Positions 49,898-58,545 of a stretch of DNA of 64,000 nt are shown piece after piece (position 1 is the stretch's first letter; each line of letters starts with the position of its first letter). The stretch spans positions 4,759 through 68,758 of the forward strand of contig CAYUBE010000001.1 in NCBI GenBank assembly GCA_964442965.1, given 5' to 3'. Below the pieces are notes generated by a model that was given only the letters and a program-made list of their open reading frames with translations, was not told the origin of the DNA and did no database searches. Both the position numbers and the translations under genes were made by a program. Source of the stretch: CAJAQL01 sp964442965. Lineage in GTDB: Bacteria; Patescibacteriota; Minisyncoccia; UBA6257; 2-01-FULL-56-20.

Positions 49898-50632
49898 ATG
49901 CGGTTTCATATTGTTACGATCTTTCCCGAAATGTTCGATTCGTATCTCCGAGAATCGCTTTTTAAGCGTGCGGAAAAGAATAAGATCGTTGCGGTGCGTA
50001 CGTATAACCTCCGTGATTTTACGAACGACAAGCGTCGTAAGGTAGATGATCGTCCGTTCGGCGGCGGGCCGGGAATGGTGTTGCAGATCAAACCGGTGTT
50101 TGACGCCGTGAGGTTCATTAAGAAAAAAGAAGCAAGAAAAAAGAAGCAAGGGAGGGTGCGAGTGATTCTATTTTCGACGCGCGGGAAGAAATTAAATGCG
50201 AAAGAAGCGAAACGATTAGCGAAATATAACGATCTTATTCTGATCTGCGGCCGTTATGAAGGCGTCGATGAACGCGTGGCAAAATACGTGGCCGACGAGG
50301 AAATTTCGATCGGGGATTACATTCTCTCCGGCGGCGAATTGCCGGCGTTGGTGCTCATGGAATCCGTCAGCCGATTTCTGCCTGGATTTTTAGGAAAGGA
50401 AGAATCGCTCGAAGAAGTGAACGGTTCGTTTCCGACCTACACCCGCCCCGAAGTTTTTCATCCATCATCCTCGTCTCGTTCTCCCTTGTCGTTCCGGCCT
50501 CGTGTCCGGGCACGGGGTAAACTCCAGCCGGAACCCAGACATAAAAAGGCCTGGCTTGTTCCTAAAGTTCTCCTGTCCGGCGACCACAAAAAAATCGCTG
50601 AATGGCGAAAAGCAGAATCAAAACCAAGCTAG
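49898..50632 (+). CDS. trmD: tRNA (guanine-N1-)-methyltransferase TrmD, with repeat insertion
   Basis: TrmD methylates G37 in tRNAs from S-adenosylmethionine. The 244-residue protein has FHIVTIFPEMFDSYL, DDRPFGGGPGMV, LICGRYEGVDERV, ISIGDYILSGGELPA and the C-terminal VPKVLLSGDHKKIAEWR. Between TRPEVF and VPKVLL there are about 30 extra residues (188-218, Ser/Arg-rich) encoded by a palindromic repeat. It lies 3 bp after the ATPase gene. Confidence 0.95.
   Translation: MRFHIVTIFPEMFDSYLRESLFKRAEKNKIVAVRTYNLRDFTNDKRRKVDDRPFGGGPGMVLQIKPVFDAVRFIKKKEARKKKQGRVRVILFSTRGKKLNAKEAKRLAKYNDLILICGRYEGVDERVAKYVADEEISIGDYILSGGELPALVLMESVSRFLPGFLGKEESLEEVNGSFPTYTRPEVFHPSSSSRSPLSFRPRVRARGKLQPEPRHKKAWLVPKVLLSGDHKKIAEWRKAESKPS
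50459..50551 (+). repeat. In-frame palindromic insertion in trmD
   Basis: GTTCCGGC and GCCGGAAC (about 50491-50537) enclose an inner hairpin (CGTGTCCGGGCACG). The outline resembles the dispersed GTCATTCCGG family. The reading frame is kept. Confidence 0.55.
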
Positions 50633-50719
50633 AGCTAATTTGAATCTTGCCAATATCAGAATCGTTCGGACATCGTTGCATACACCCCCGTGCCAGGAAA
50701 GCATTTGAGATAATAAAAT

Positions 50720-50740
50720 GGACCATCGTGGTGATGGTCC
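50720..50740 (-). terminator. Terminator-like hairpin
   Basis: GGACCATC with GATGGTCC; on the minus strand it is followed by ATTTTATTAT. It lies just downstream of the small membrane protein gene. Confidence 0.55.
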
Positions 50741-50765
50741 CGCTTAGAAGCATTAAATTTCTGGT

Positions 50766-50948
50766 CTAGTGATGCGGAGCACATGCAATCACTATTATTA
50801 TCGTCAAGATTCCGCCCGCAATGGAGCCTAGGACGATACACCAGCCCTCAATACTAGATAAGAGCTCGTCCTTTGCGAAAAGGAAAAGCTCTTCAAATAT
50901 TTTTGGGTCGATTGCTTCTCGAAAGAATTCTTTGACTTCTTCTTTCAT
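50766..50948 (-). CDS. Small single-helix membrane protein with strong Shine-Dalgarno
   Basis: A 60-residue protein: an amphipathic acidic N-terminus (MKEEVKEFFREAIDPKIFEE) and a C-terminal transmembrane helix (CIVLGSIAGGILTIIIVIA) ending CAPHH. AAGGAG is 8 nt before the ATG. The clear ribosome site is unusual in this window. Tail-anchored topology is likely; function unknown. Confidence 0.6.
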   Translation of the reverse strand: MKEEVKEFFREAIDPKIFEELFLFAKDELLSSIEGWCIVLGSIAGGILTIIIVIACAPHH

Positions 50949-50984
50949 TTGGAAATTCTCCTTTTTATTCTGTTAAAAAGAATA

Positions 50985-51104
50985 CTACTTTAATTTAACA
51001 ATGTCGAATTTCCGAAGTAGTCGGTTTCTATTTGCCATCAAAATCCTGTAAATATCGTCCGCCCCGTGTAGGATCTTTGGCTTGAGTCGCCTTTTACCTG
51101 TCAT
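50985..51104 (-). CDS. Possible very small basic protein
   Basis: A 39-codon frame with ILHGADDIYRILMANRNRLL and a basic ending. It has no Shine-Dalgarno; CATCAT lies 6 nt before the ATG. It diverges from the 51150 gene. It may be spurious or a remnant. Confidence 0.25.
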   Translation of the reverse strand: MTGKRRLKPKILHGADDIYRILMANRNRLLRKFDIVKLK

Positions 51105-51149
51105 TTTGCTATGATGCTCATATAGATATTTGAGGAAATTATTTTTATA

Positions 51150-52010
51150 ATGGATTTTGAAAAGGAACAATTCTCAGCGACTCCGGAAAGGGTGGGCTCC
51201 GACCCAAGAGAACAGGAAAATGATTACATTCCTGAATCGGAGGAGGAACAGCGTTCGGCGGAGACTATCTGGGCCGATCTCTATGATACAGAGCTTGAGC
51301 CGTGCAAAGAATTTCTTAAGAGCAGGGTGCTGATCGATAGGGTCCTCGCGTATGCGAGGACGGCCGCTGAGAGCGGTGCGGGAGGGAGTACGTGGAGCGC
51401 GACTGATGCATTCTGCGCCCTTTCCGCTCTTCATTCCTTGGATCTTCCGTTGACCACGGAAGAAGAAAACAAGATGAATGCCTTTCTCGAAAACCGGGCT
51501 CTCATTGAACACGCATTCACGTACGTAAAAACGAGCGCAAAGAAAGAGGGTCTGAGCGCCGCAAAAACGCTCTGGACGCTCTCTGCGTTCCGTTCCCTGA
51601 ATGTTCAATGTACTCCAGCAGAAGAAGAAAAGATAAAATCCTTTTTTGAAAATTCCGTTTTGGTTGATCACGCGCTTGCTTATGCGAGAAGCGAGGCTGC
51701 ACGAGGCATTGAAGGAGATTCAAAACACGCCGCGAGCGCGTTCGAGACCTTGTCAGCCCTTCATTCTCTGAAGGTGTCGTTAGCTCCCGAACAGGAAGAC
51801 AAGACCACTGCTCTTCTGGTGAATCCCGATCTTATCAACAAGGCATTTGCATTCGCAAAGAATAGCGCCAAGGAGGGTGCGAGGGGACATATCGCGGATG
51901 CCGTGGGGGCATTTGAATCGCTCGCCTCTCTCACTGCTGTCAGGGATTATCTTCGCGGAAAAGGAGCGGCGCTTGACGAGCGAGCTTCCTCTGACAAGGC
52001 CACTTCGTGA
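51150..52010 (+). CDS. Tandem helical-repeat protein (four units of about 55 residues)
   Basis: A 286-residue acidic cytoplasmic protein. From about residue 55 it is built of four diverged units of about 55 residues, each with the pattern LIDxAxAYA, an Ala/Gly-rich middle, AFxALSALHSL, and an EEExK helix leading to the next FLEN. Examples are RVLIDRVLAYARTAAESG and SVLVDHALAYARSEAARG. It looks like an alpha-solenoid scaffold. No family recognised; no signal peptide. The first 50 residues are acidic and probably disordered. Confidence 0.7.
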   Translation: MDFEKEQFSATPERVGSDPREQENDYIPESEEEQRSAETIWADLYDTELEPCKEFLKSRVLIDRVLAYARTAAESGAGGSTWSATDAFCALSALHSLDLPLTTEEENKMNAFLENRALIEHAFTYVKTSAKKEGLSAAKTLWTLSAFRSLNVQCTPAEEEKIKSFFENSVLVDHALAYARSEAARGIEGDSKHAASAFETLSALHSLKVSLAPEQEDKTTALLVNPDLINKAFAFAKNSAKEGARGHIADAVGAFESLASLTAVRDYLRGKGAALDERASSDKATS

Positions 52011-52044
52011 TATTTTCTCAGAGTTTTAACATATCGTAAAACGC

Positions 52045-52371
52045 ATGAAGAAAACCTGCCTCATTTTTCTGAACGCGCTTCCGGTGCTCGTCATGATCGG
52101 TTTTATACCGGTCGTCGTGAATGATTATGCACTGACGTTGATAGATATTCTTATCATCATCGCCGCATTCATGGTGCAGCGGAAACGTAACGATCTGCTG
52201 ATTCTGGGTTTCGGATTTATCATCATGATCATCTCTGAGGCTATTTTCGTATCCACCAAGGTGGAGACCTTTGATCGGAAGAGCCTCTTGGGGCTGATGC
52301 CGCTCTGGTTACCGTTCCTGTGGGCCTATGGGTTCGTCGCGATCAAGCGGTCGATTGAAATTCTGGGTTGA
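52045..52371 (+). CDS. Small four-helix membrane protein
   Basis: A 108-residue protein that is mostly hydrophobic (ALPVLVMIGFIPVVV, TLIDILIIIAAFMV, LLILGFGFIIMIISEAIF, LGLMPLWLPFLWAYGF). A possible TATCGT -10 box ends 7 nt before the ATG. No family recognised. Confidence 0.65.
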   Translation: MKKTCLIFLNALPVLVMIGFIPVVVNDYALTLIDILIIIAAFMVQRKRNDLLILGFGFIIMIISEAIFVSTKVETFDRKSLLGLMPLWLPFLWAYGFVAIKRSIEILG

Positions 52372-52458
52372 CGTTTATATGCGGTTATCGCTTGATAAAT
52401 AGTTATATTTCATTATACTGTAGGCAGTAGTATTTTTTCAAAAATATGAGGCAGAATC

Positions 52459-52677
52459 ATGGAATTATCAGACGGCTCCAGTGCGGGGCTAAACCAACTC
52501 CTTGATCTGCTTAGAGAGATCAGGGAAGGGGTTGTCGCAAAACGAATTCCTATGAAAGAAGCTTTTATGCTTTTTCGGGAACTTCGTAAGGACGATATCG
52601 CAGGAGGTCTCTCTCCTGATAAAGTTATCGGTATCCTTAAGGATTTTAACAAGCGGTATCAGTTATTCCTCGACTGA
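52459..52677 (+). CDS. Small hypothetical protein
   Basis: A 72-residue, charged, helical protein (NQLLDLLREIREGVVAKRIP). GAGG lies about 11 nt before the ATG. No motif recognised. Confidence 0.55.
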   Translation: MELSDGSSAGLNQLLDLLREIREGVVAKRIPMKEAFMLFRELRKDDIAGGLSPDKVIGILKDFNKRYQLFLD

Positions 52678-52710
52678 TACTTTTAACTTAAATTTAATCT
52701 ATCGTCTGTC

Positions 52711-54186
52711 ATGCTGAGCGGCATGGCAGATTTTTTTATAGGGGATGTAGCTTTCGCGGCAGCGCTCGGTTTTCTCGCGGGAATTTTCGCCGCGGACCTT
52801 GGATGGAATTTTGCGGCATTCTCCGTCGGTGTTATTTTAATTTTCCCGATATTGAAATATGGCGCATCACTAGCGGCACGAATGGCTGCGGTCTTCGCGG
52901 CGATCATGCTTCTCGCATCCTTTGCAGGAATTTATTATTTTCATTTTTTCCTGAATTGGCGCGCGGCTGGCACACGGTTGCCGGATGGAAAATCTTCTTT
53001 TCAGGCAACGGTTGACGACGAACCTATTGCTTCGGAAAAATATCTTTCGTTTTCCGCGAAGCTCCAGCCGCCGTTTTCCGGAAATATTTCCGTATTCGCA
53101 TCGCCTGACAGCAACGTTCAGTATGGCGATCTCGTGAATATTTCGGGAACGGTTGAACCGCCCCGCGATGCGGGCGAAACATCGGCAGTATTCCCTAAAA
53201 ATATCACGATTATTTCCCGCAACAACGGTTTTTGGTTAACAGAGGAATTACTGCATTTCAAAGTGGCGGTCAACGAAAAATTCGACGCGTTCTTATCGCA
53301 GGACGCCGCGGCGCTCCTTGGTAGCCTGACGCTCGGCGGAACAACCGGCATGAGCGGGGAATTGAAGAACGAAATGACCGTCTCGGAAACGCTTTACGTT
53401 ACCTCAATGTACGGCTATAAAATGGCAATGATCGTCATGGCTCTTGAGGCGGTTTTGGCGGGTTTTATTGCGCGTCGCATCAGATTCGGCATTGAGATTT
53501 TTGTAACCGTATTTTTTCTGCTGATGTCGGGCGGCAGTATTTCCGCGCTCCGCGGCGGCGTGATGGCGTGCGCGCTGATATTTGCCAAAGAAACGGGGCG
53601 GATTTTTTCCAAGCGAAATACGCTCGCGCTCACTGCCGTGGGCATTGCTTTGTTTGATCCGATGGCCATCGTGCAGGCTGGATTTTTGTTTTCCTTTGCG
53701 AGCGTCGCCGGCATGGCGCTCCTTGCTAAACCGATTCGAAAGTTTCTGCGGCTCGGGGAAGGAAAGGGGATGTTGGCGTGGAGAGATGCCGTTGTTCTGA
53801 GCTTGGCGTCGCTTCTGCCGATTATTCCGCTCGTGAGCGCGATGTTTGGATCGTTCTCGATGACGGCGGTTTTCGCGAACGTTCTGATCGCGCCCGCGAT
53901 CCCGCTCGGCATGATCGCAGGAACTGCGCTCGCAGCGGCAGGTTTTCTTTCGCCGTACCTCGGATTTTTTGTCGCCCGCATGGCGGGCGTGGTGCTGGGC
54001 TATACATCCTGGGTGATTGGATTTTTCGCGATTCACCCGCTTCCCTTGCCTTTTTCGTTTTCTAACACACCGTCATTTTTAGTCTATTATGCTGTTCTCG
54101 TTCTTTTTGCGCATATCTATCGCACACCGGCAAAACTTCACTCAGGGATGCGCGCGGGATCCCATAAAAAAACAACAGCACCATAA
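52711..54186 (+). CDS. comEC: ComEC/Rec2 competence channel, membrane domain
   Basis: A 491-residue polytopic protein with N-terminal hydrophobic helices, an OB-like soluble segment (about residues 85-165: VNISGTVEPPRDAGETSAVF) and the competence domain (LGGTTGMSGELKNEMTVSETLYVTSM shortened from the HLxAISG type, SALRGGVMACALI). It forms the pore that takes single-stranded DNA across the membrane. The nuclease-like part is a separate gene directly downstream. The start could also be the ATG 12 nt further in. Confidence 0.9.
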   Translation: MLSGMADFFIGDVAFAAALGFLAGIFAADLGWNFAAFSVGVILIFPILKYGASLAARMAAVFAAIMLLASFAGIYYFHFFLNWRAAGTRLPDGKSSFQATVDDEPIASEKYLSFSAKLQPPFSGNISVFASPDSNVQYGDLVNISGTVEPPRDAGETSAVFPKNITIISRNNGFWLTEELLHFKVAVNEKFDAFLSQDAAALLGSLTLGGTTGMSGELKNEMTVSETLYVTSMYGYKMAMIVMALEAVLAGFIARRIRFGIEIFVTVFFLLMSGGSISALRGGVMACALIFAKETGRIFSKRNTLALTAVGIALFDPMAIVQAGFLFSFASVAGMALLAKPIRKFLRLGEGKGMLAWRDAVVLSLASLLPIIPLVSAMFGSFSMTAVFANVLIAPAIPLGMIAGTALAAAGFLSPYLGFFVARMAGVVLGYTSWVIGFFAIHPLPLPFSFSNTPSFLVYYAVLVLFAHIYRTPAKLHSGMRAGSHKKTTAP

Positions 54187-54188
54187 CT

Positions 54189-55058
54189 ATGCAGAACAAA
54201 AAATCGGAGACGTGGTTTACGGTCGCCGTCGTTGCGTTCTGTACACTTGACGTTCTTTGCTGGTTTTCGATCATAGCCGGACGGCCGATTGCCGCAGCAC
54301 GAGCATATTTTCTCGATGTCGGCCAGGGCGACAGCGAACTCGTAGTTTTTCCCGGGGGCATCACGATGATGACGGACGCCGGCCCGACGGATGCGGTGCT
54401 CGGTAGTTTAGAAAAGGCATTGCTGGGAAAACGATATATTGATCTTGCCCTTATCACGCACCCACAACTTGATCATTTTAATGGTTATAATTTCATCCTC
54501 GATCACTACGATGTCGGAGCATTTCTCTATAACGGACGCGACGATTCAGACGTTGCGGCATGGACCGATCTGAAAAATAAGATCGTGGCGAAGCATATTC
54601 CGTTCATTACACTTGCGGCAGGGGACAGCGTACACTATGGGGAAGACGAGGTTGATATTTTGTCTCCCGACCGTGAATTTGCCCAAAGCGCGGAATTGAA
54701 CGATACCGGCCTCGTCGAGATGATACGGACAGGCGACTTCCGCGCGCTCTTCACGGCGGATATCGGCTTCAACGTCGAGGACTGGCTCGTCGCCAACGTA
54801 AAAGATCTTCGCGCAGATGTCTTGAAGGTGCCGCATCATGGATCAAAATATTCGTCTGGTGACGCGTTTCTCCGCGCCGTGGATCCGTCGGTTGCGGTGA
54901 TTGAAGTTGGTGCAAAGAATACGTATGGCCAGCCCGGTGCGGCAACCTTGGCGCGTATCGCATCATCCACGCACGCGGAAGTTTTTCGTACCGATCAAAA
55001 CGGCAACGTAGGGATATCCTATGAAAATGGGAAATTGAATGTCCAGAGAGAAAAATAG
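54189..55058 (+). CDS. ComEC-type metallo-beta-lactamase domain as a separate protein
   Basis: A 289-residue protein with one N-terminal transmembrane helix (TVAVVAFCTLDVLCWFSII) and a beta-lactamase fold: FLDVGQGDSELVVFPGG, the metal motif THPQLDHFNGY (HxxxDH), DTGLVEMIRTGDFRALFTADIG and VLKVPHHGSKYSS. In most bacteria this is the C-terminal part of ComEC and degrades the non-transported strand. It follows the membrane domain by 2 bp. The first Asp of HxDxDH is missing (HPQLDH), so activity may be changed. Confidence 0.88.
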   Translation: MQNKKSETWFTVAVVAFCTLDVLCWFSIIAGRPIAAARAYFLDVGQGDSELVVFPGGITMMTDAGPTDAVLGSLEKALLGKRYIDLALITHPQLDHFNGYNFILDHYDVGAFLYNGRDDSDVAAWTDLKNKIVAKHIPFITLAAGDSVHYGEDEVDILSPDREFAQSAELNDTGLVEMIRTGDFRALFTADIGFNVEDWLVANVKDLRADVLKVPHHGSKYSSGDAFLRAVDPSVAVIEVGAKNTYGQPGAATLARIASSTHAEVFRTDQNGNVGISYENGKLNVQREK

Positions 55059-55213
55059 CACGATGCATCATTCGCGGACTTTCATGTGCCTGTTCGATTG
55101 AAAACACGCATGGCTATCGTAGCCAAGTTTCCTTTTTTTGACATCCTCCGGCGGCTCGACTTATGCTTATCATTGGATGAGCAAAGCTTCGCAAGTCGAG
55201 GACTTAGCTCTAT

Positions 55214-55246
55214 ATCTCACGTTCTTAAGAATGTGGGAATAGAGGC
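55214..55246. repeat. TTAA-centred palindrome, copy 2
   Basis: ATCTCACGTTC-TTAA-GAATGTGGGAAT, diverged arms of the same family as 32263 and 63845. Confidence 0.65.
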
Positions 55247-55287
55247 CGTATGGGCGTGTGATAAGACCCGAGATGGATTAAAAGATC

Positions 55288-55818
55288 ATGAAAAAAAGAT
55301 TGACAAAAAATGGTGAACAAAACCAGAAAATCGGCGTTATTCCGGCGTTTTTCAACGATACGACAGGGAATATGCTTTCCCTTACATCCGTGATCGGGGA
55401 AGTGGTTTCCTTTATGGCGCAGGATCCGTCACATCGTTATCGGCTAACCATCGGAACCGATTCGGAGTTGTTGAGTAATAAGAACGCCGATTTTGTGACG
55501 GCGATTGTGGTTCATCGGATTGGCAATGGCGGTCGATACTTTTATCGCCGCTTTGAGCTCGGCACATTCCATACGCTCCGCGACCGTATTATCCGCGAGG
55601 CGTTGATTTCGGTGGACGTTGCGAAGGATGTCCTTCTGGAACTCAAGAAATTCAAACTTCCTGATTTTGAGTTCGAGATTCACGCCGATATCGGCGAACA
55701 TGGACCGACGAAAGCGCTCATTCAGGAAGTCGTTGGCATGGTTCGTGCAAACAATTTCGAGGTAAAAACCAAGCCCGAAAGTTATGCCGCGTCGAACGTA
55801 GCTGATAGGCATGTATAA
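55288..55818 (+). CDS. RNase H-like YkuK-family protein (DUF458)
   Basis: A 176-residue protein with the RNase H-fold signature: LTIGTDSELL (first Asp), TAIVVHRIGNGGRYFYRR, IHADIGEHGPTKALIQEV (second Asp/Glu) and NNFEVKTKPESYAASNVADRH. The family (YkuK of Bacillus) has unknown function; nuclease activity is inferred. The start is uncertain because the upstream sequence is repeat-derived. Confidence 0.85.
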   Translation: MKKRLTKNGEQNQKIGVIPAFFNDTTGNMLSLTSVIGEVVSFMAQDPSHRYRLTIGTDSELLSNKNADFVTAIVVHRIGNGGRYFYRRFELGTFHTLRDRIIREALISVDVAKDVLLELKKFKLPDFEFEIHADIGEHGPTKALIQEVVGMVRANNFEVKTKPESYAASNVADRHV

Positions 55819-55863
55819 AATAGGATTTTGATTCAGGAATCTTGAATCAAGATTCTTTTAACT

Positions 55864-56427
55864 ATGGATACTCTCGTTTTTGATATCGAAACCCAGAATT
55901 TCTTCACCGACCCGAATGTGGGTCGGGACAATTTTAATGCGCTGAAGATTTCTGTCGTGTGCGCATATTCCTATGCCGAAGACAACTACTTCTCCTTTGA
56001 AGAACATGAAATGCCGGCTGCCGCGGATCTGTTTGGCCGCGCGGAACGGCTTGTTGGCTTCAGTAGTAATCGCTACGACATTCCGGTGCTCAATCATTAT
56101 TTCCAGCGTTTGCGGTTGCCGATCGAAAATCTCTGGAAAAAAGAACGCATTGATCTTCTTGAGGAGATTGAGCTCGCAACCGGCGAGCGGATCAGCTTGA
56201 GCCGGCTCGCCGAAGCGAATCTTGGAGAAAAGAAAGAACAGCACGGCGCCGAAGCGATTCAGTTATACAAAGAGGGGAAAATGGACGAGCTTAAAAAATA
56301 TTGCCTGAACGATGTCCGTCTGACGAAGGAGATTTATGATCTTTACGCAATTCAGCACTATCTTATGGTGCCCAGCAAAAAGACGGGCGAAACGGTTAAA
56401 GTAGAATTTGCTACGCTGATAGAGTGA
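55864..56427 (+). CDS. DEDD-type 3'-5' exonuclease-like (RNase H fold) protein
   Basis: A 187-residue protein with the DnaQ-like acidic residues: VFDIETQNFF (D7, E9), LVGFSSNRYDIPVLNHYF and YCLNDVRLTKEIYDLY. It resembles the YprB/predicted 3'-5' exonuclease group acting on single-stranded nucleic acid. It overlaps the region before the serine hydrolase and follows YkuK, giving two RNase H-fold proteins side by side. Confidence 0.85.
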   Translation: MDTLVFDIETQNFFTDPNVGRDNFNALKISVVCAYSYAEDNYFSFEEHEMPAAADLFGRAERLVGFSSNRYDIPVLNHYFQRLRLPIENLWKKERIDLLEEIELATGERISLSRLAEANLGEKKEQHGAEAIQLYKEGKMDELKKYCLNDVRLTKEIYDLYAIQHYLMVPSKKTGETVKVEFATLIE

Positions 56428-56438
56428 CGTTCGATGCT

Positions 56439-57506
56439 ATGAATATAAAAGATGCTATTGAAAAAAGAGCAGCGCAGGGGATCGATGAAAAAGTATTTCC
56501 TGGTTGCGTGGTGGGTGTTGTTTCCCGAACCGGCGAGAGAAATATTTTCCCAGTGGGAAAACTTACCTATGAAGATGATTCTCCTATCGTTCGGGAAGAC
56601 ACGATTTATGACGTTGCCTCAATCACAAAATCGGTTCCCGGCTCCTCGGTCCTTCTTGCGCTTATTGATGAAGGGAAGCTGAAGCTAGATGACCGGCTTG
56701 CGGATTATATTCCGGAATTCGCAAATCAAAAATGGAAGGAAGATGTTTTAATAAAACACTTATTGACATACACGGTTGATTTTCTGGACGTGCCTTCAAT
56801 GTCGACGATGAAGGACAAAAGTCCGGAAGAGATCGTCGAAAGAATCATATCCGCTCCGCTCAGGGTTCCGCCCGGAACGAGCTATGTATATGGAAATCCG
56901 ACAGCTTTATTGATCGGTTTAGTCATACAAAAGATTACCGGCGCGCATTTGGATACGCTTGCGGACAAATACTTTTTTGAACCGCTTGGCATGAGGAGGA
57001 CGACCTTTCATCCGGATAGGTTCAATAAATCAGAAATTGCACCGACCGAAATCGATTCTGCGTGGCGGAAGAAAGTTGTTCATGCGGAAGTACATGATGA
57101 AAGTGCATCCGTTCTTATGAGAAATAATCCGACCGCGATTGCGGGATTGTTTTCAACAGTTCCCGACATGCTGACCTTTCAAGAAATGTTACTGAACGAC
57201 GGCGTTCATCGCGGGAAACGATATTTTTCTCCGGAAATCATAAAGCAAATGTTTACCAATCAAGTTGATCCAGCCATTGGCAGTGTTGGCCTGGGATGGG
57301 AACTAAATAAACCGAGCTTCATGGGCCGATGTGCCCACGAGCACATGTTAGGAAAAACGGGTTTCACTGGATGTGTTATGGTTGTCGACCCTGAACGTAA
57401 ACTGGGATTCGCTCTGTTTTCCAATCGTACCTATCCGAAACGTCCGGCGGATAATCACGCCATCAACGAGGTGCGCCGCGATGTCGCTGATATTGTTTTC
57501 GGATAA
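56439..57506 (+). CDS. Serine hydrolase of the beta-lactamase/class C fold
   Basis: A 355-residue protein (ATG 56439; an in-frame ATG at 56424 would overlap the previous gene). The SxxK motif is in DVASITKSV, YxN in SYVYGNPTALLIG, and the KTG-like triad in LGKTGFTGC. No signal peptide is present, so unlike penicillin-binding homologues it is probably cytoplasmic and acts as an esterase or peptidase. Confidence 0.87.
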   Translation: MNIKDAIEKRAAQGIDEKVFPGCVVGVVSRTGERNIFPVGKLTYEDDSPIVREDTIYDVASITKSVPGSSVLLALIDEGKLKLDDRLADYIPEFANQKWKEDVLIKHLLTYTVDFLDVPSMSTMKDKSPEEIVERIISAPLRVPPGTSYVYGNPTALLIGLVIQKITGAHLDTLADKYFFEPLGMRRTTFHPDRFNKSEIAPTEIDSAWRKKVVHAEVHDESASVLMRNNPTAIAGLFSTVPDMLTFQEMLLNDGVHRGKRYFSPEIIKQMFTNQVDPAIGSVGLGWELNKPSFMGRCAHEHMLGKTGFTGCVMVVDPERKLGFALFSNRTYPKRPADNHAINEVRRDVADIVFG

Positions 57507-57579
57507 GCATTGTCGATGCGATTTTCTGTGGAAACATCCTTTCTTGGGTGCTCCCATATTCAAATTCTTCGAAAAAATA

Positions 57580-57610
57580 AATAGGCGATCTCTCTAAGGA
57601 GTCGCCTATT
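57580..57610. terminator. Terminator between convergent genes
   Basis: AATAGGCGA with TCGCCTATT; A- and T-rich tracts on both sides let it work for the serine hydrolase gene and for the minus-strand membrane protein. Confidence 0.75.
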
Positions 57611-57618
57611 ACTTTTTG

Positions 57619-58371
57619 TTATTTCTCTGGCACTAATTTCAGGAGTTTTATTGATATCAGATAGTAATTTAAAACTCCCAGGATTCCACCGGCAAAGGCC
57701 CCTATTAGTGCATTGCCGGATAGGTATCCGACATAAGTTCCTATGGCAGCGTCAACGCCGCATAGTAATCGGATATCGGAATGAATGACAAAAAAAACAT
57801 CTTTCAGAAACAACCTGGTCTTTTTGACACCCGCCGGTATTTTCTTGAATGTCTCGAATGACTTTTTCGCGGGCCAGTAGAAGATAAAAGCAAGCGGATT
57901 TCCGTACGCAATAAATTTCTTTGCCTCGGTGATCTTATCTTCATAAGAAGCCTTGGAATCCTTGATATATCGTATATCGTTCACAAAAAGGCCGCATCCC
58001 GACAGTAACCCAACAAGAAACATGAGTATCTCTGCTCCAATAAAGATTTTTACGGGAGCAAGATGGTCATCTTTAGTTAGGCATATGGCAAAGATAAATA
58101 TCCCGGCATAAAAGCCCATGACAATCCCAGAAGCGAGACTCAAAAAAAGTAGTTTGTACTTTAGCGGATTTGGTTTATGGGGTCTCCATGAAACCACATT
58201 ATCCCATGATGTCCGTACCGCCCTGACCATTTCTTTTACGTTGTAGGACAAATACCCTACAAGACCCCCGGCCATCATTCCGATTAACCAACTATGAATA
58301 AGTTGGTTTGCAACTAGGGAACCGATCAGGGCTCCCAAAAAACATGCAACGAACACTTTCAGTCCTTTCAT
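57619..58371 (-). CDS. Hypothetical polytopic membrane protein
   Basis: A 250-residue protein with five to six helices, including Gly-rich pairs at both ends (FLGALIGSLVANQL, MMAGGLVGYLSY; LIGAFAGGILGVLNYYL). A cytoplasmic loop is basic. AAGGAGGT is 6 nt before the ATG, one of the few strong Shine-Dalgarno sites. No family recognised. Confidence 0.7.
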   Translation of the reverse strand: MKGLKVFVACFLGALIGSLVANQLIHSWLIGMMAGGLVGYLSYNVKEMVRAVRTSWDNVVSWRPHKPNPLKYKLLFLSLASGIVMGFYAGIFIFAICLTKDDHLAPVKIFIGAEILMFLVGLLSGCGLFVNDIRYIKDSKASYEDKITEAKKFIAYGNPLAFIFYWPAKKSFETFKKIPAGVKKTRLFLKDVFFVIHSDIRLLCGVDAAIGTYVGYLSGNALIGAFAGGILGVLNYYLISIKLLKLVPEK

Positions 58372-58482
58372 TAGGGACCTCCTTGTATTTTTTAGTGAGA
58401 GAATAATTTAATTATCAAGACTACTGCCTGCGTTGTAGCATAGATATACAATTACGTCAAACAGTTTTGGGTGAATTCTCAC

Positions 58483-58518
58483 GCTCATTGCACAGAGGTT
58501 TGCAGGCTCATTGCACAG
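58483..58518 (+). repeat. Two 13-bp direct repeats upstream of an IS30-like fragment
   Basis: GCTCATTGCACAG at 58483-58495 and 58506-58518 (23 bp apart). They may belong to the end of the decayed insertion sequence. Confidence 0.55.
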
Positions 58519-58545
58519 GCATTTTGATGCCCCATACTCCGAGGT

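Noticed and set aside
55086..55316. Plus-strand frame of 76 codons before YkuK
   Set aside because: It consists of repeat sequence, including the TTAA-centred palindrome, and has no protein-like core.
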